This document shows, piece by piece, positions 1 through 8,240 of a stretch of 16,111 nucleotides of DNA. The notes under the pieces were generated by a model. The model was not told where the DNA came from, ran no database searches, and worked only from the letters and a program-made list of their open reading frames with translations. How positions within the stretch are numbered: the first letter of the stretch is position 1; each line of letters starts with the position of its first letter. Origin of the DNA: Chrysochromulina tobinii (Eukaryota; Haptophyta; Prymnesiales; Chrysochromulinaceae); NCBI GenBank assembly GCA_001275005.1, contig JWZX01002654.1, positions 1 through 16,111 on the forward strand. Direction: 5' to 3'. The position numbers and the translations under genes were made by a program.

Positions 1-2
1 AT

Positions 3-2942
3 AAGCTCAGCAAGTACCTGCGCAAGCACAACGACCTCGCCGACTTTGCCGCCCGCGTTGCGGCGGCCGCTGACAAGAACGGCACGTGGTGGAGCATGGT
101 GAACCCGGCCGAGCACGGAGATCCTGGATCGCCGGCCTTCGACCCCGAGCACGCCGATTGGGGCCAGCTCTGGCAACAGCCTGCGATCATCGAGCTCGTC
201 AAGGGCGGAGCCAAGAAGACCTTGGTCCCACTGTGCAAGTGTGGCTCCCCCTTCGGCGTCTACGTCGACGTGCTCACCTCCGCCAAGATGCCCAACCTCT
301 TTCTTACCGGCGAACTTCTCTGCGACCATGTGATCCACGAAGAGTTTCCAATCCTCGAGGACCACCGCGGCGAAGACAGGCCGCCAAGGACCGCCTACCT
401 CCCGATCGGCTTCAACGTCCTTTTGGCGCGTGCGATGGTCGGCGAGCACCGACGCAGCTCATCGAAAAAGTCCTCCAAGACCCCATCCTCGTCCAAGGGC
501 AACATGCACGTCGGCTCGACTCGACCGCATGCGATCGACGGCGGCCACGCCGACCAACTCCCGACCCCGCGCATTCACAAGCTCGGCAGTCTGCGCTGCT
601 TGGAGCCCGAGCTCGACAGCGTGCTCCTCGTGGAAGCACTGCCGCGCTCGAACATTCCGAGAAGAACTGAGCCCGACCTCGCCCCGGTGCGGCCTGAGCC
701 GCCGGGCCCGTTCACCACCGCTCAGCTCATTCCGCTCGCAGTGCAACAACAAGTGCTTCAGTTTGCCAGCGAGGTCACCGAGGTCCTCAGAAGGGCAGAT
801 GGCGGCCCCAACGGCTGGCGCGTAGCTCGCAAGCTCCGCCCAACCCCTGTTGCCTTCCCCGAATCCGAGGCTCTCAACGAGTGCGGCCGGGGCTTTGCCT
901 GGAGGCGCCGCGACGCCCAAGCCCCTCTCACTCAGGAGTCGCTCTGGGATGCCATCAGGCCCTCGTCGTACCCCGATGACCAGCCCTGCGCTGGGCAGCC
1001 TAATCTGATCAGCGCCGAGCGCTTCTCAGAGCTCGCCGCGGCCGAAGATTTCCCCGACAAGCAGGTCACCTCGTGGATCCAGCATGGCTTCCCCGGAGTC
1101 AACCTGCCCAATGGCACAGTGCTCGCGCCCCCGCACGTCGGAGCGCTCAAGCAGGCCAAAGCTTTCGACGAACAAAACGCCAAGAACATCAAACTTGGGT
1201 TTATTTCGGCGGCGTGCAAATTCCCGGAGTTTTGGCCGATCGTTATCGACCCGTGCAACATCGTGATCCAAAACGGTAAGCCTAGGCTCACGATCGACAA
1301 GAGCATGTGGACCTCCGGCCGGCCTGACATGCCCCCCTTCAACACGCTAGTCAATCTAGCAGAGGAGGCCAAGACCGCAGGCTCCCTCAACCTGGTCACG
1401 GTGCGTCAGGTCGCCAGAGCCGCCGCCATCCTCGGCGCGCCGCTTCGGATGTGCAGGTCGGTAGCCCTGCCTGCACCTGACGTCAAGCTCAAGATGAAGA
1501 AGTTTGACCTCAAGGCGTTCTTTCGCTTCCACCCGAAGCAGAGGCTAGCATGGCGAGAGTCAGGACTCTTGTTCAAGGACGGCTACAGCGTCGATATGCG
1601 GCCGAACTTCGGAGAAGCGCACGCGCCAGATCACACGTGCAGAGAGTCCGATGGTCTCAACTTCTTCACTCAGCGCGAGCTGGCGAGGCTCGACAAGGAG
1701 TACCCGTCGACCGTCCCACCTTTGATCCACTGGCTAGCTTCAAGGGCGCATCTCAGGGCTCGCTCACCGACCGCCGATGAGTTCCTCTGGGATGTGCTCT
1801 TCTGGATGTGCTTCTACGTCGACGACGGCGGCTTGCTCACGTTTGATGACAAGCTGTACGACTCCAAAGGCGCGCCCAAGATCACGCTGATCACGGACGC
1901 CACCGGCGTCATCACGCGCCACCACCAGTCTCGCATCGAGGTCTACGCGGAGGCAGCGATCAAGATCGCCTTGTACATCTTGCACGAGTGCCCCGAGGAC
2001 AAGCAGGACGGCCCGGACGAGCGCATCGTGTTCCTCGGCATCGGCCTGCACCTCGACATAGAGCGCCGGCTACTTCCGAAGGTCAAGGCCGTTTCCTACG
2101 CCTCCATCGTGCGGCACACGCTCGACACGAAACGAGTCATGCCCAACGGGGTTGGCGTCGCCGAGTTCAATCAGACGCACTCGCTGATCCACAAGCTCCT
2201 TCACGCCTCGGACGTCATCCCGCTCGGTCGCCCGCACCTCTTCCATCTCCGTCAGGCGGTCAACGCAGCGAAGAAGATCTTTCTGGGGGTTGACAAGGGC
2301 GAGCTGCTAGGCGTCATGATCACCACCAAGGTGCGCAAGGAGCTCACCTGGTGGCTGCACCAGCTCGAGACGGCCGACCTCTCGGGCCTTCCTCTGGCCA
2401 GTCGATCCGAGTTTCCCGGCGCGAGCTCTCCGACTCACCTTGTCAGATACTCCGACGCGTCTCGCGAACTCGACTTGGCAGAGAACCACAGCGGCGCCGG
2501 AGCCTGGTGCGCGATCGACAACACCTTCTACTACATCCACTGGAGGTGGTCGCGAGCGGAGATCGAGACGTTCTCCATCAACGTCCTCGAAGCGCACGCT
2601 CGCGACATTGGAGGCAAGGTCTTTCTCGACCTCGGCATCGAACTCGGCAAGAACTTTTCGCATACTACCGCGTTCGTCGACAATACGACTGCCGAGAGCA
2701 TCGCCGAGAACGGCCGCACCTCCACCGAGATGCTCAACGAGCTCAACCTCATCCGCCTGCGCGACCTTATGTCTCGCAACGTGCATGAGTTGAACGAGAG
2801 GATAGCATCGGTCGACAACGACGTCGCCGACGATCTATCAAGGGGCGAGATCAGAGAGGCGCTGCGTCATCCGCAAGAGTGCGGGATGCGATGCGTCGAG
2901 CTGCAAGTCCCTCAGGCGTACCGAAAGCTCCCCTCCTTGTGA
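3..2942 (+). CDS. Reverse transcriptase / RNase H polyprotein of YR retroelement (5'-partial)
   Basis: This protein copies the element's RNA into DNA and degrades the template RNA. The frame is open from base 3 at the window edge, so the ATG at 96 may be internal; residues here are numbered from it (948 aa). Visible RT motifs are KPRLTIDK near 395-402 (finger region), motif A FDLKAFF with Asp471, motif B FGEAHAP at 505-511, and motif C YVDD with Asp576 and Asp577. The RNase H domain has Asp787 (SDAS), Glu832 (NVLEAHA), Asp862 (FVDN) and a terminal DNDVADDLSRG at 907-917. The first ~380 residues have no domain I recognise and may be Gag-like or an N-terminal extension. The 65 residues between motifs B and C are more than I expect for DIRS-type enzymes. 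The stop codon is TGA at 2940-2942, and the recombinase ORF follows after a repeat-rich linker. Confidence 0.9.
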   Translation, partial: KLSKYLRKHNDLADFAARVAAAADKNGTWWSMVNPAEHGDPGSPAFDPEHADWGQLWQQPAIIELVKGGAKKTLVPLCKCGSPFGVYVDVLTSAKMPNLFLTGELLCDHVIHEEFPILEDHRGEDRPPRTAYLPIGFNVLLARAMVGEHRRSSSKKSSKTPSSSKGNMHVGSTRPHAIDGGHADQLPTPRIHKLGSLRCLEPELDSVLLVEALPRSNIPRRTEPDLAPVRPEPPGPFTTAQLIPLAVQQQVLQFASEVTEVLRRADGGPNGWRVARKLRPTPVAFPESEALNECGRGFAWRRRDAQAPLTQESLWDAIRPSSYPDDQPCAGQPNLISAERFSELAAAEDFPDKQVTSWIQHGFPGVNLPNGTVLAPPHVGALKQAKAFDEQNAKNIKLGFISAACKFPEFWPIVIDPCNIVIQNGKPRLTIDKSMWTSGRPDMPPFNTLVNLAEEAKTAGSLNLVTVRQVARAAAILGAPLRMCRSVALPAPDVKLKMKKFDLKAFFRFHPKQRLAWRESGLLFKDGYSVDMRPNFGEAHAPDHTCRESDGLNFFTQRELARLDKEYPSTVPPLIHWLASRAHLRARSPTADEFLWDVLFWMCFYVDDGGLLTFDDKLYDSKGAPKITLITDATGVITRHHQSRIEVYAEAAIKIALYILHECPEDKQDGPDERIVFLGIGLHLDIERRLLPKVKAVSYASIVRHTLDTKRVMPNGVGVAEFNQTHSLIHKLLHASDVIPLGRPHLFHLRQAVNAAKKIFLGVDKGELLGVMITTKVRKELTWWLHQLETADLSGLPLASRSEFPGASSPTHLVRYSDASRELDLAENHSGAGAWCAIDNTFYYIHWRWSRAEIETFSINVLEAHARDIGGKVFLDLGIELGKNFSHTTAFVDNTTAESIAENGRTSTEMLNELNLIRLRDLMSRNVHELNERIASVDNDVADDLSRGEIREALRHPQECGMRCVELQVPQAYRKLPSL

Positions 2943-2988
2943 GCGGGCGCCCACGGAACGCACTCTCGATCTCCGGCGAGCGGCCGAG

Positions 2989-3015
2989 GGTTGACCGGAC
3001 CATTGACGGTCAACC
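2989..3015. other. Perfect 9-bp stem hairpin just after the RT/RNase H stop
   Basis: GGTTGACCG at 2989-2997 pairs perfectly with CGGTCAACC at 3007-3015 across a 9-nt loop. It starts 47 bp after the ORF1 stop codon and sits at the tail of the first linker repeat. Confidence 0.7.
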
Positions 3016-3283
3016 GAATCAAATCAACATCTTATGGGAGAGAAGCCACGTGAGACGCGTGCTCAAAGGTGCCGAGTCACACTCCTTCACGATGCTGCCA
3101 GAGCTCTGCGGACGGCGTTTGTCGAACACCGCACCTCTCTTTCGGAGAGCGGCCGCGCATGCAGCGTGCCCATGGTGATCTGATCCCACTCCACCTTTCT
3201 AATCAAGCCGAGGACCGCGGACGGCCTTTGTCGAACACCGCACCTCGCACGGGAGAGAGGCCGCAAGATAGGCGTGCCCCCAG

Positions 3284-3299
3284 GTGACCGACGGGTCAC
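3284..3299. other. Hairpin at the tail of the last linker repeat
   Basis: GTGACC at 3284-3289 pairs with GGTCAC at 3294-3299 across a GACG loop. It occupies the repeat position equivalent to the imperfect GGTGATCTGATCCC at about 3172-3187, so a stem-forming end may be a conserved part of the repeat unit. Confidence 0.55.
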
Positions 3300-3377
3300 A
3301 CTCCCAACCTACTTCAGGACGGACCTGCGACAGGCACACAGCCGCGTCGCACGCCTCTGATTGCACGCATCCTTAGC

Positions 3378-5279
3378 ATGCAATTCCGTTACTCACCGCC
3401 GTCCTCGCTCGCCTCGCCAGTCTTTCTCTCGACAGGCTCGGGAGACAAAGGGACTTCGCAATCCGGCTTGGACATGGTTAGCGCCTTCAGCCGCGCCTAC
3501 GAGCGCCTGGCCGCTGGCACCCTCGTGGCAACGCCCGAGCACAACAAAGTCAACTCCATCGGTCGTTTGATTTGCACAGTTCCTCCAGTGGACGACCTCC
3601 TTGTCAACAACTGCAACTCCAAGGACGACGTCGGGCGCTTCATCTGGGATGACACCGCGGGTCGCTCGATCTATAAGGTCTACTCCATCGATGACCTCGA
3701 CGTCAACATTGTCAAGACCGAGCCCGTCATCGGCCTTTTCTCGCCCACTGAGCAACCCGCACCAACCTCTCACCGCCCGTTCAACTCAGAACAGGCGGCC
3801 AGGCAGAAGGCGGCCATCGATGAGGCTCTGGCGGACAGCAAGAAGCGGACGGCCACCTTCGCTTGGCCCGCCAAGAAAGGGCAATCGTCGGACCAGAGCA
3901 AGCGGCAAGCGCTCAAATCCCTCGAACGCGGCATGCAGCGGGCCAATCAAGGCCCCAACCTCCCGCCGGCGGCTAGGCCTGCCGAGCTCAACCGCTTCAA
4001 GGGCATCCACGTCCCGGAGTTATCGCCCGACGAAATTTTGACGGCCGACCCAATGCAGAACAACATCTCCTCGACGTACGACATGAAGCAGGACGGCTCT
4101 CGCGTCGACGAGAACCGACACTCGATCGACTGGCCGTGGGACCCTTCCTCTAAGAAGACCCGCTCGCAAGCCCCGCCCGCTCCGCCGCACACGTCTAGGC
4201 ACATTCGGATGCATCATCCAATCGACGACAAGATCAACATGTTCCTCGATGCTGCCTCGGCCGACGGCAAGCGCGGCAGGACCACCACCGGCGTCAGAGC
4301 GTGGTTCGCCTTCTGCGAAGACGTCGTCGGTACGCCGGCGGATCGACCAGTCGACCCCTTCACCACCCCTCTCTTCGACAAGCTCGAGGACGAGTGGCTG
4401 GCGATGCGCTTTGTATGCGCCCTCGTCGAAGAGCGCGGCGTTACTCCCGACACCGCGGCCAAGTACTTCAGCTCGGTGCAAGGCTGGCATCTGCGTGAGC
4501 ATGGCGTCAAGCTCGCCGGGGGCATGAAGCTCGAGCGCATCCCGCAGATGGTCAAGGGCATGAAGCGTCTTCTCGGCAGCGTGCCCAAGAAGCTCCGGCG
4601 TGGAGTTGCGCCACAAGCGCTCAAGAAGGCCATGGACCTGCTCCTCGACCCCAAGAACCCGACGCACGCCAACATTCGGGCGGCGCTCGCTTGTGCGCTC
4701 CAAGGGCTCCTACGGAGCGCCGAGTATACGTCCAAGGACGGCAAGTCGAACCGATTCACGATCACTCGGGCTGACATCGCCGAGCTCACGGACGAACGCC
4801 TCGTCTTCTGGATGCATCCGTGCAAGAACATGAACCACATCGGCGGTAAGACCTGCCCCTTGGTCATTGGCGCCGGAGGGCTGCACGTCGACGCGGTCGC
4901 TGAGGTGCGAAACCTGCTCGAGGTCGATCCGATCGACCCCCGAGACGCTCACCTCACGCCTCTCTTTCGCGACCCGCTCACGAACACCCCACTCCGCTAC
5001 GATACGATCAACAACAGCATCAAGAAGCTGATGGAGTCAATCGGCGAGAACCCCGACGAGTTCTCCACGCACTCGATGCGCATCGGCGGAGCAACCGCGC
5101 TCTTTGCGGCAGGCGCCAACGAGACAGTCATTCGCACGATGGGCCGCTGGTCCTCCGACATGCACAGGCTGTACGTCCGGGCCTGCTTCGAGCAGTGCTG
5201 CGAGTGGACTCGCCGAGCGGGCACGCAGTCGGTCTCCGACCTCGCAGGCATGACCTTTGACGAGGTCGACGACTACTAG
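3378..5279 (+). CDS. Tyrosine recombinase of YR retroelement
   Basis: This 633-residue tyrosine recombinase (phage-integrase superfamily) would integrate the element's DNA by site-specific strand exchange through a covalent phosphotyrosine. The catalytic set is readable: Arg446 in LLRSAEY, His565 and Arg568 in HSMRIGG, Trp591 in GRWSS, and the nucleophile Tyr599 in HRLYVR. Residues ~275-400 look like the helical N-terminal DNA-binding domain of this family (DKINMFLDAAS through MVKGMKRLLG). Residues 1-270 are low-complexity and of unknown role. The ATG at 3378 is the first good in-frame start after the repeat linker, and the gene lies 435 bp downstream of the RT/RNase H stop on the same strand. 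The active site is complete, so the enzyme may be functional. Crypton-type recombinases share the fold, but the RT partner argues for a YR retrotransposon. Confidence 0.9.
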   Translation: MQFRYSPPSSLASPVFLSTGSGDKGTSQSGLDMVSAFSRAYERLAAGTLVATPEHNKVNSIGRLICTVPPVDDLLVNNCNSKDDVGRFIWDDTAGRSIYKVYSIDDLDVNIVKTEPVIGLFSPTEQPAPTSHRPFNSEQAARQKAAIDEALADSKKRTATFAWPAKKGQSSDQSKRQALKSLERGMQRANQGPNLPPAARPAELNRFKGIHVPELSPDEILTADPMQNNISSTYDMKQDGSRVDENRHSIDWPWDPSSKKTRSQAPPAPPHTSRHIRMHHPIDDKINMFLDAASADGKRGRTTTGVRAWFAFCEDVVGTPADRPVDPFTTPLFDKLEDEWLAMRFVCALVEERGVTPDTAAKYFSSVQGWHLREHGVKLAGGMKLERIPQMVKGMKRLLGSVPKKLRRGVAPQALKKAMDLLLDPKNPTHANIRAALACALQGLLRSAEYTSKDGKSNRFTITRADIAELTDERLVFWMHPCKNMNHIGGKTCPLVIGAGGLHVDAVAEVRNLLEVDPIDPRDAHLTPLFRDPLTNTPLRYDTINNSIKKLMESIGENPDEFSTHSMRIGGATALFAAGANETVIRTMGRWSSDMHRLYVRACFEQCCEWTRRAGTQSVSDLAGMTFDEVDDY

Positions 5280-6733
5280 TTCCCTCAGCTCTTTGCCTGG
5301 GACACATTGCTAGGTGGCTTTCGAGCCGCCCCCACTTCGCTACTTCACTCTACAATATTCGGGGCTATAGGACGCGCGTGGTGACAGGGAAACACGCTGA
5401 CTGCCCAACATCGACTCCCTTCATCTTCCGGACCGCGGGGCCGGCAGATTCGTCATCTTCCCGCTCTTCTCTTTCTTTACCCGTTTCAACTTCAGTCTAC
5501 ACAACCTCAGAGCTTTGGCAGTCATACAGGGGCGACTCGAGCTGCCCTCCGCAAGGGCGAGACGGCCACTGATGGGCCTGTTGCCGGCGTTGCCGGGACT
5601 TCAGGCAGCAGTGGCGGAGCGGCCGATCATGGCCGCCTCGACCTTTCGGGCTACCGGTATACCGGTATGGGACCAGGCCGGCCAGGGGACCGGCCCAGTC
5701 GTGGGTCGTTACACACTTATGGCTTCATCAATACCAATCAGCTTACCAATCAACTCAGGAAGGAGGGCCCCCGTTCTCGAACCAGGCCGTTCGAGCTGGT
5801 GCGTTGCGCCCACCCCCTACGCCCCTAGTTCCCAGAAGGAGAAGCCCCGCTGACCTTTTTTCAGAGAATTTCCCGCCAAATTGCGATAACCTCCACATCA
5901 ATGCTGACATTTTTTCCGAAGGCAAAGCCGTTTACAAGCGGTCCTTGTACCCTCCTACGGTATGAGGACAAAGAGCAAGGGCAAAGAGGCCCTCCCCGTC
6001 CGTCTTGTCCGGCTTCCACCTGGAGTTCCTCCTTGTTCCTCCTTATCCATTTTGCGTCTCAGTACATTGTGACTGACCGGGAGCGGCGGAGGGTCTACGA
6101 GTGCCGAGTCGGTGGTGGAGTGCGAGTGGTGGAGTGCGAGCGCGGGAGGTCCACAGAATTCATTTGCAGTTTTAAGTCTCAAGTCAAGCGTCAGGCGCCA
6201 GTGAGGCCAAAGTGGCGTGCGTGCGTCATCACCGGACCCGGCAACTGCGTCAAAAAGTGCGGACGGATGTTGTTTACGTCTGAGATGGACATCTTCTCGT
6301 CAAAGTTGAAGTTGCACTTTCGGTGATTTTTTTCTTTCGTTGAGATTGTCTATCTTAGGAGAGCTCGAGACATGTTATTTCCTCAATAGAGAAGAAAAGG
6401 TATCTCGGGGCACTCTCGGGCGCCGCATTTCGGAGCCGAGCATCCATCCGGGTTCGGGATCGCACGGTTGGATCGCATCAGAATTCCCGCGACATCTGCT
6501 CCCCGTCCACCACCAACCAGCGCGCCAAGGGCACCTGACATGGCCCAACACGGGAGCGGCGAGCTCAGGACAACCTTCGGGTCGGCCGCCGACATAATCG
6601 TGGAGCAAGCTTTTTTGGAGCGGACTCGAGTCCATCCAGGTGTGTGGCACACCAAGACGCGTCGTGTATTGCCCTTGCAGCGCGGCGCACGATGCCTCGA
6701 GGGCCCACCATGATCCACGTGTGAGCACCGTGG
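5280..6733. other. Non-genic stretch, possible retroelement 3' region and upstream flank of the next gene
   Basis: I see no gene here that I can support. Short symmetric elements are present: a 16-bp palindrome at 5652-5667 (TACCGGTATACCGGTA), a 7-bp stem CTCGAAC/GTTCGAG at 5776-5795 with a 6-nt loop, and two related 18-mers at 5849-5866 and 5903-5920 (GCTGAC, then a T-run, then CNGA). A 14-bp tandem duplication (GTGGTGGAGTGCGA) lies at 6112-6139. The element's right end is probably somewhere in the first kilobase, but without the left end I cannot match termini. The last few hundred bases should hold the promoter of the gene at 6734, with no element I can name. Confidence 0.5.
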
Positions 6734-7994
6734 ATGGCCTTCGGCATGCTCTGCTGCGTACTTCTTCTCTTACTGTGGTGTGCCATGCGCTTGCTCCTCG
6801 CAGAGCTAATTAAAGGGTCTGGGCTGGCACCCCTCGTGCGCATGCTGCAAGGCCACACGAGCCGCGAGCTGAACGATCTCGTCAATGCGAACGAGGTCAC
6901 CGATCCATCTCGCAGTGGCATGCCCCGTGTCTCCAGCCTCGCCTCGATCGCCACGCAGCCCGCCGACAACTCACCGCCACACTCAGAATGCAACTCACCT
7001 TGCGGCGGTTGGAGTCCAGTGGCCGCGGAGGCGCTGCCAGCGGGTCTGATGCTGCCACGGGGTCTGATGCCACCGACGGCCGCCTCGTTCACCGCTCGCA
7101 TGCGTCTCGACCTCGAGCGCGCCGTCGCTGCCGCCGCGGCGAAAGCACCCGGCACGGCGGCAGCGAGCCTGCCGCCGCGCTTGGGCCTCGGCCTCGCATC
7201 TGCCTTTCTACGCGAGCACGCGAGCCGCTGTCCGCCGGCAGTGGCGCCTGCGCCGGCCGCGCCGGCCCTCCGTGCGCCGTCCGTGCCCAACGTCTCGCCC
7301 ACGCTGTCAGCATCGCCCATGCCGGTGGGCCCGTTGGCGCCCGAAACGTTCTTCCTGACAGCCTTGCCTAACATGGATGAGCCGAGCCGCATAGCTGTGG
7401 GGGTCAAGGGCCGATCGTCGCCGCTTCGGCCCATCTCGGGAGTCATCTCGGGCGTTGCTCGCGCCGCGAGCGCCTTCTCCGCAGTCTGCGCGTCCGACGT
7501 CGAGAGCCGTGCGAGTTCTCCCCACAGCGCCGTCGACGATCCCGACTGCCTCGCGTCCGCACCGGCCAAACTGCCTGCGCTCGGCCAAATCCAGGTGAGT
7601 GTCGTTAATTGCCTCTAATTGCCTCTGATTGCATCTGATTGCATCTGATTGCATCTGATTGCATCTGATTGCCACTGATTGCCACTGATTGCCACTGATT
7701 GCCACTGATTGCCACTGATTGCCACTGATTGCCACTGCCCTCGACCAAATCCAGGTGCTCGACGAAGGGACGCCCGGGGCGGCGCTCCCGCGCATCGCCA
7801 ACTTGAGCCAGGGGTGCTCCGATGGGCTGCTGCTGCTCTCTGCCACCGCCTGTCTCGTGCAGCGCCGCGCAGCCCCTGAAGCCCCTGAAAGGGCCGTTGG
7901 CTCGGAGGACGATCCAAGCTCCAAGCGCGCCAGAACCACGAGCTTCACACCTCACGCGAGGGTCGAGTCGAAACTCGAGCACATTGAGGTGTGA
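6734..7994 (+). CDS. Two-exon gene of unknown function (exons 6734-7594 and 7755-7994)
   Basis: Removing a phase-0 intron at 7595-7754 joins codon 287 (CAG, Gln) to GTG (Val) and gives a 366-residue protein; without splicing it ends after seven more codons (294 aa). The first ~26 residues are strongly hydrophobic (MLCCVLLLLLWC...) and could be a signal anchor. The middle is Ala/Pro/Ser-rich with an amphipathic Ala-rich segment (RAVAAAAAKAPG), and exon 2 carries a basic SKRAR cluster near 343-347, a possible nuclear signal. I recognise no domain. An in-frame TGA at 6722-6724 supports the ATG at 6734. However, pyrimidine-rich CTTGCTCCTCGCAG ending at 6803 resembles a 3' splice site, so the hydrophobic start could be translated intron and the true first exon could lie upstream. 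A long minus-strand frame overlaps but lacks comparable splice support. Confidence 0.55.
7595..7754 (+). other. Spliceosomal intron, 160 nt, phase 0
   Basis: The 5' splice site is CAG|GTGAGT and the 3' end is CCAAATCCAG|GT. The exon 2 reading frame runs 79 codons to a stop. The interior is almost entirely the decamer array, with only a weak polypyrimidine stretch (CTGCCCTC) before the acceptor. Confidence 0.75.
7601..7736 (+). repeat. Tandem decamer array filling the intron
   Basis: There are 13 consecutive 10-bp units plus a partial one. A degenerate GTCGTTAATT at 7601 is followed by GCCTCTAATT, GCCTCTGATT, four copies of GCATCTGATT (7631-7670) and six of GCCACTGATT (7671-7730), then GCCACT. 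Variants are grouped by type, as expected from successive local amplification. Twelve units contain CTAAT or CTGAT, both fitting the branch-point consensus CTRAY. Confidence 0.95.
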
Positions 7995-8041
7995 AACGCT
8001 CGCGGCGCAGATTCACGAACCTCACGCGCACGATGACGGAG

Positions 8042-8158
8042 CGGAGGGCTCAAGAGCCTCTTCCGGAGGCACGGGAGAACACCTGCCGCTCACAGGGCCG
8101 ATACCACGTCGGTACGGAGAGCTGACGAGCCTGTTCCGGAGGCACGCGAGAACACTTG
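8042..8158 (+). repeat. 44-bp direct repeat, two copies, 73-bp period
   Basis: Copies at 8042-8085 and 8115-8158 share the core TTCCGGAGGCACG-GAGAACAC, with scattered mismatches elsewhere. The second copy runs directly into a hairpin. Confidence 0.8.
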
Positions 8159-8172
8159 GGTGACAACCCAAG
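8155..8172. other. Perfect 7-bp stem, 4-nt loop hairpin
   Basis: CTTGGGT (8155-8161) and ACCCAAG (8166-8172) pair perfectly around GACA. The arm sequence is nearly the same as the stem in the minisatellite near 15325. There is no T-run after it, so it is not a simple terminator. Confidence 0.6.
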
Positions 8173-8192
8173 ACCCAAGCGTGCCGAACCGC

Positions 8193-8240
8193 GAGCTCGA
8201 GGTGACATGAGCTCGAGGTGACATGAGCTGGAGATGACCA
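8193..8240 (+). repeat. 16-bp tandem repeat, three copies
   Basis: GAGCTCGAGGTGACAT occurs twice exactly (8193-8208, 8209-8224), followed by the diverged copy GAGCTGGAGATGACCA (8225-8240). Confidence 0.9.

Larger units (their letters stand above)
2945..3304 (+). repeat. Diverged direct repeats in the linker between the retroelement ORFs
   Basis: The two clearest copies start at 3108 and 3217 (109-bp spacing). They share GCGGACGG, then TTTGTCGAACACCGCACCTC, then a GAG-GCCGC stretch and a GCGTGCCC-GGTGA tail. A diverged first copy lies at about 2945-2997 (GGAAC-GCACTCTCG, then GAGCGGCCG). A tail-only piece at 3036-3084 matches the tail of the last copy at 3251-3304 (GGGAGAGA-GCC, then GTCACACTCC). 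The linker has no ORF I would call a gene. Its place between the two ORFs suggests a transcriptional, translational or strand-transfer role, but that is inference. Confidence 0.75.
1..5279 (+). mobile_element. DIRS-like tyrosine-recombinase retrotransposon, left end outside the window
   Basis: Two adjacent same-strand ORFs encode a reverse transcriptase/RNase H and a tyrosine recombinase, the combination that defines YR retrotransposons (DIRS, Ngaro, PAT and VIPER groups). The RNase H ends in an ADDLSR motif like the ADxLSR seen in DIRS-type polyproteins. Known members integrate a DNA intermediate by recombination and lack a DDE integrase, and none is seen here. No methyltransferase ORF (common in DIRS) or SGNH-hydrolase ORF (common in Ngaro) is visible. 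The left end is outside the window, and I could not place the right terminus, so 5279 is a minimum boundary at the second stop codon. Both ORFs are intact inside the window, which suggests a young copy. The subgroup is uncertain because the termini were not seen. Confidence 0.85.
7580..7757 (+). repeat. Direct duplication spanning both splice junctions
   Basis: CTCGGCCAAATCCAGGTG at 7580-7597 and CTCGACCAAATCCAGGTG at 7740-7757 match at 17 of 18 positions. Their spacing of 160 bp equals the intron length, and each copy contains the CAG|GT junction. Confidence 0.9.

Noticed and set aside
5776-5795. GTTCGAG resembling a tRNA T-loop
   Set aside because: It is one arm of a short inverted repeat, and no acceptor, D-arm or anticodon stem can be folded around it.
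5901-6326. 141-residue plus-strand ORF downstream of the retroelement
   Set aside because: There is no recognisable motif, the composition is mixed, and the frame crosses a short tandem duplication. It is probably chance.
6565-7569. 334-residue minus-strand ORF opposite the two-exon gene
   Set aside because: GC-rich coding DNA often gives a long antisense frame; composition is low-complexity with no family signature, and the plus-strand model explains the intron.
7307-7982. Minus-strand frames across the decamer array that encode a 10-residue repeat peptide
   Set aside because: All three minus frames are open because the 10-bp unit has no stops, and no recognisable domain flanks it. The plus strand has consensus splice sites joining two in-frame exons.
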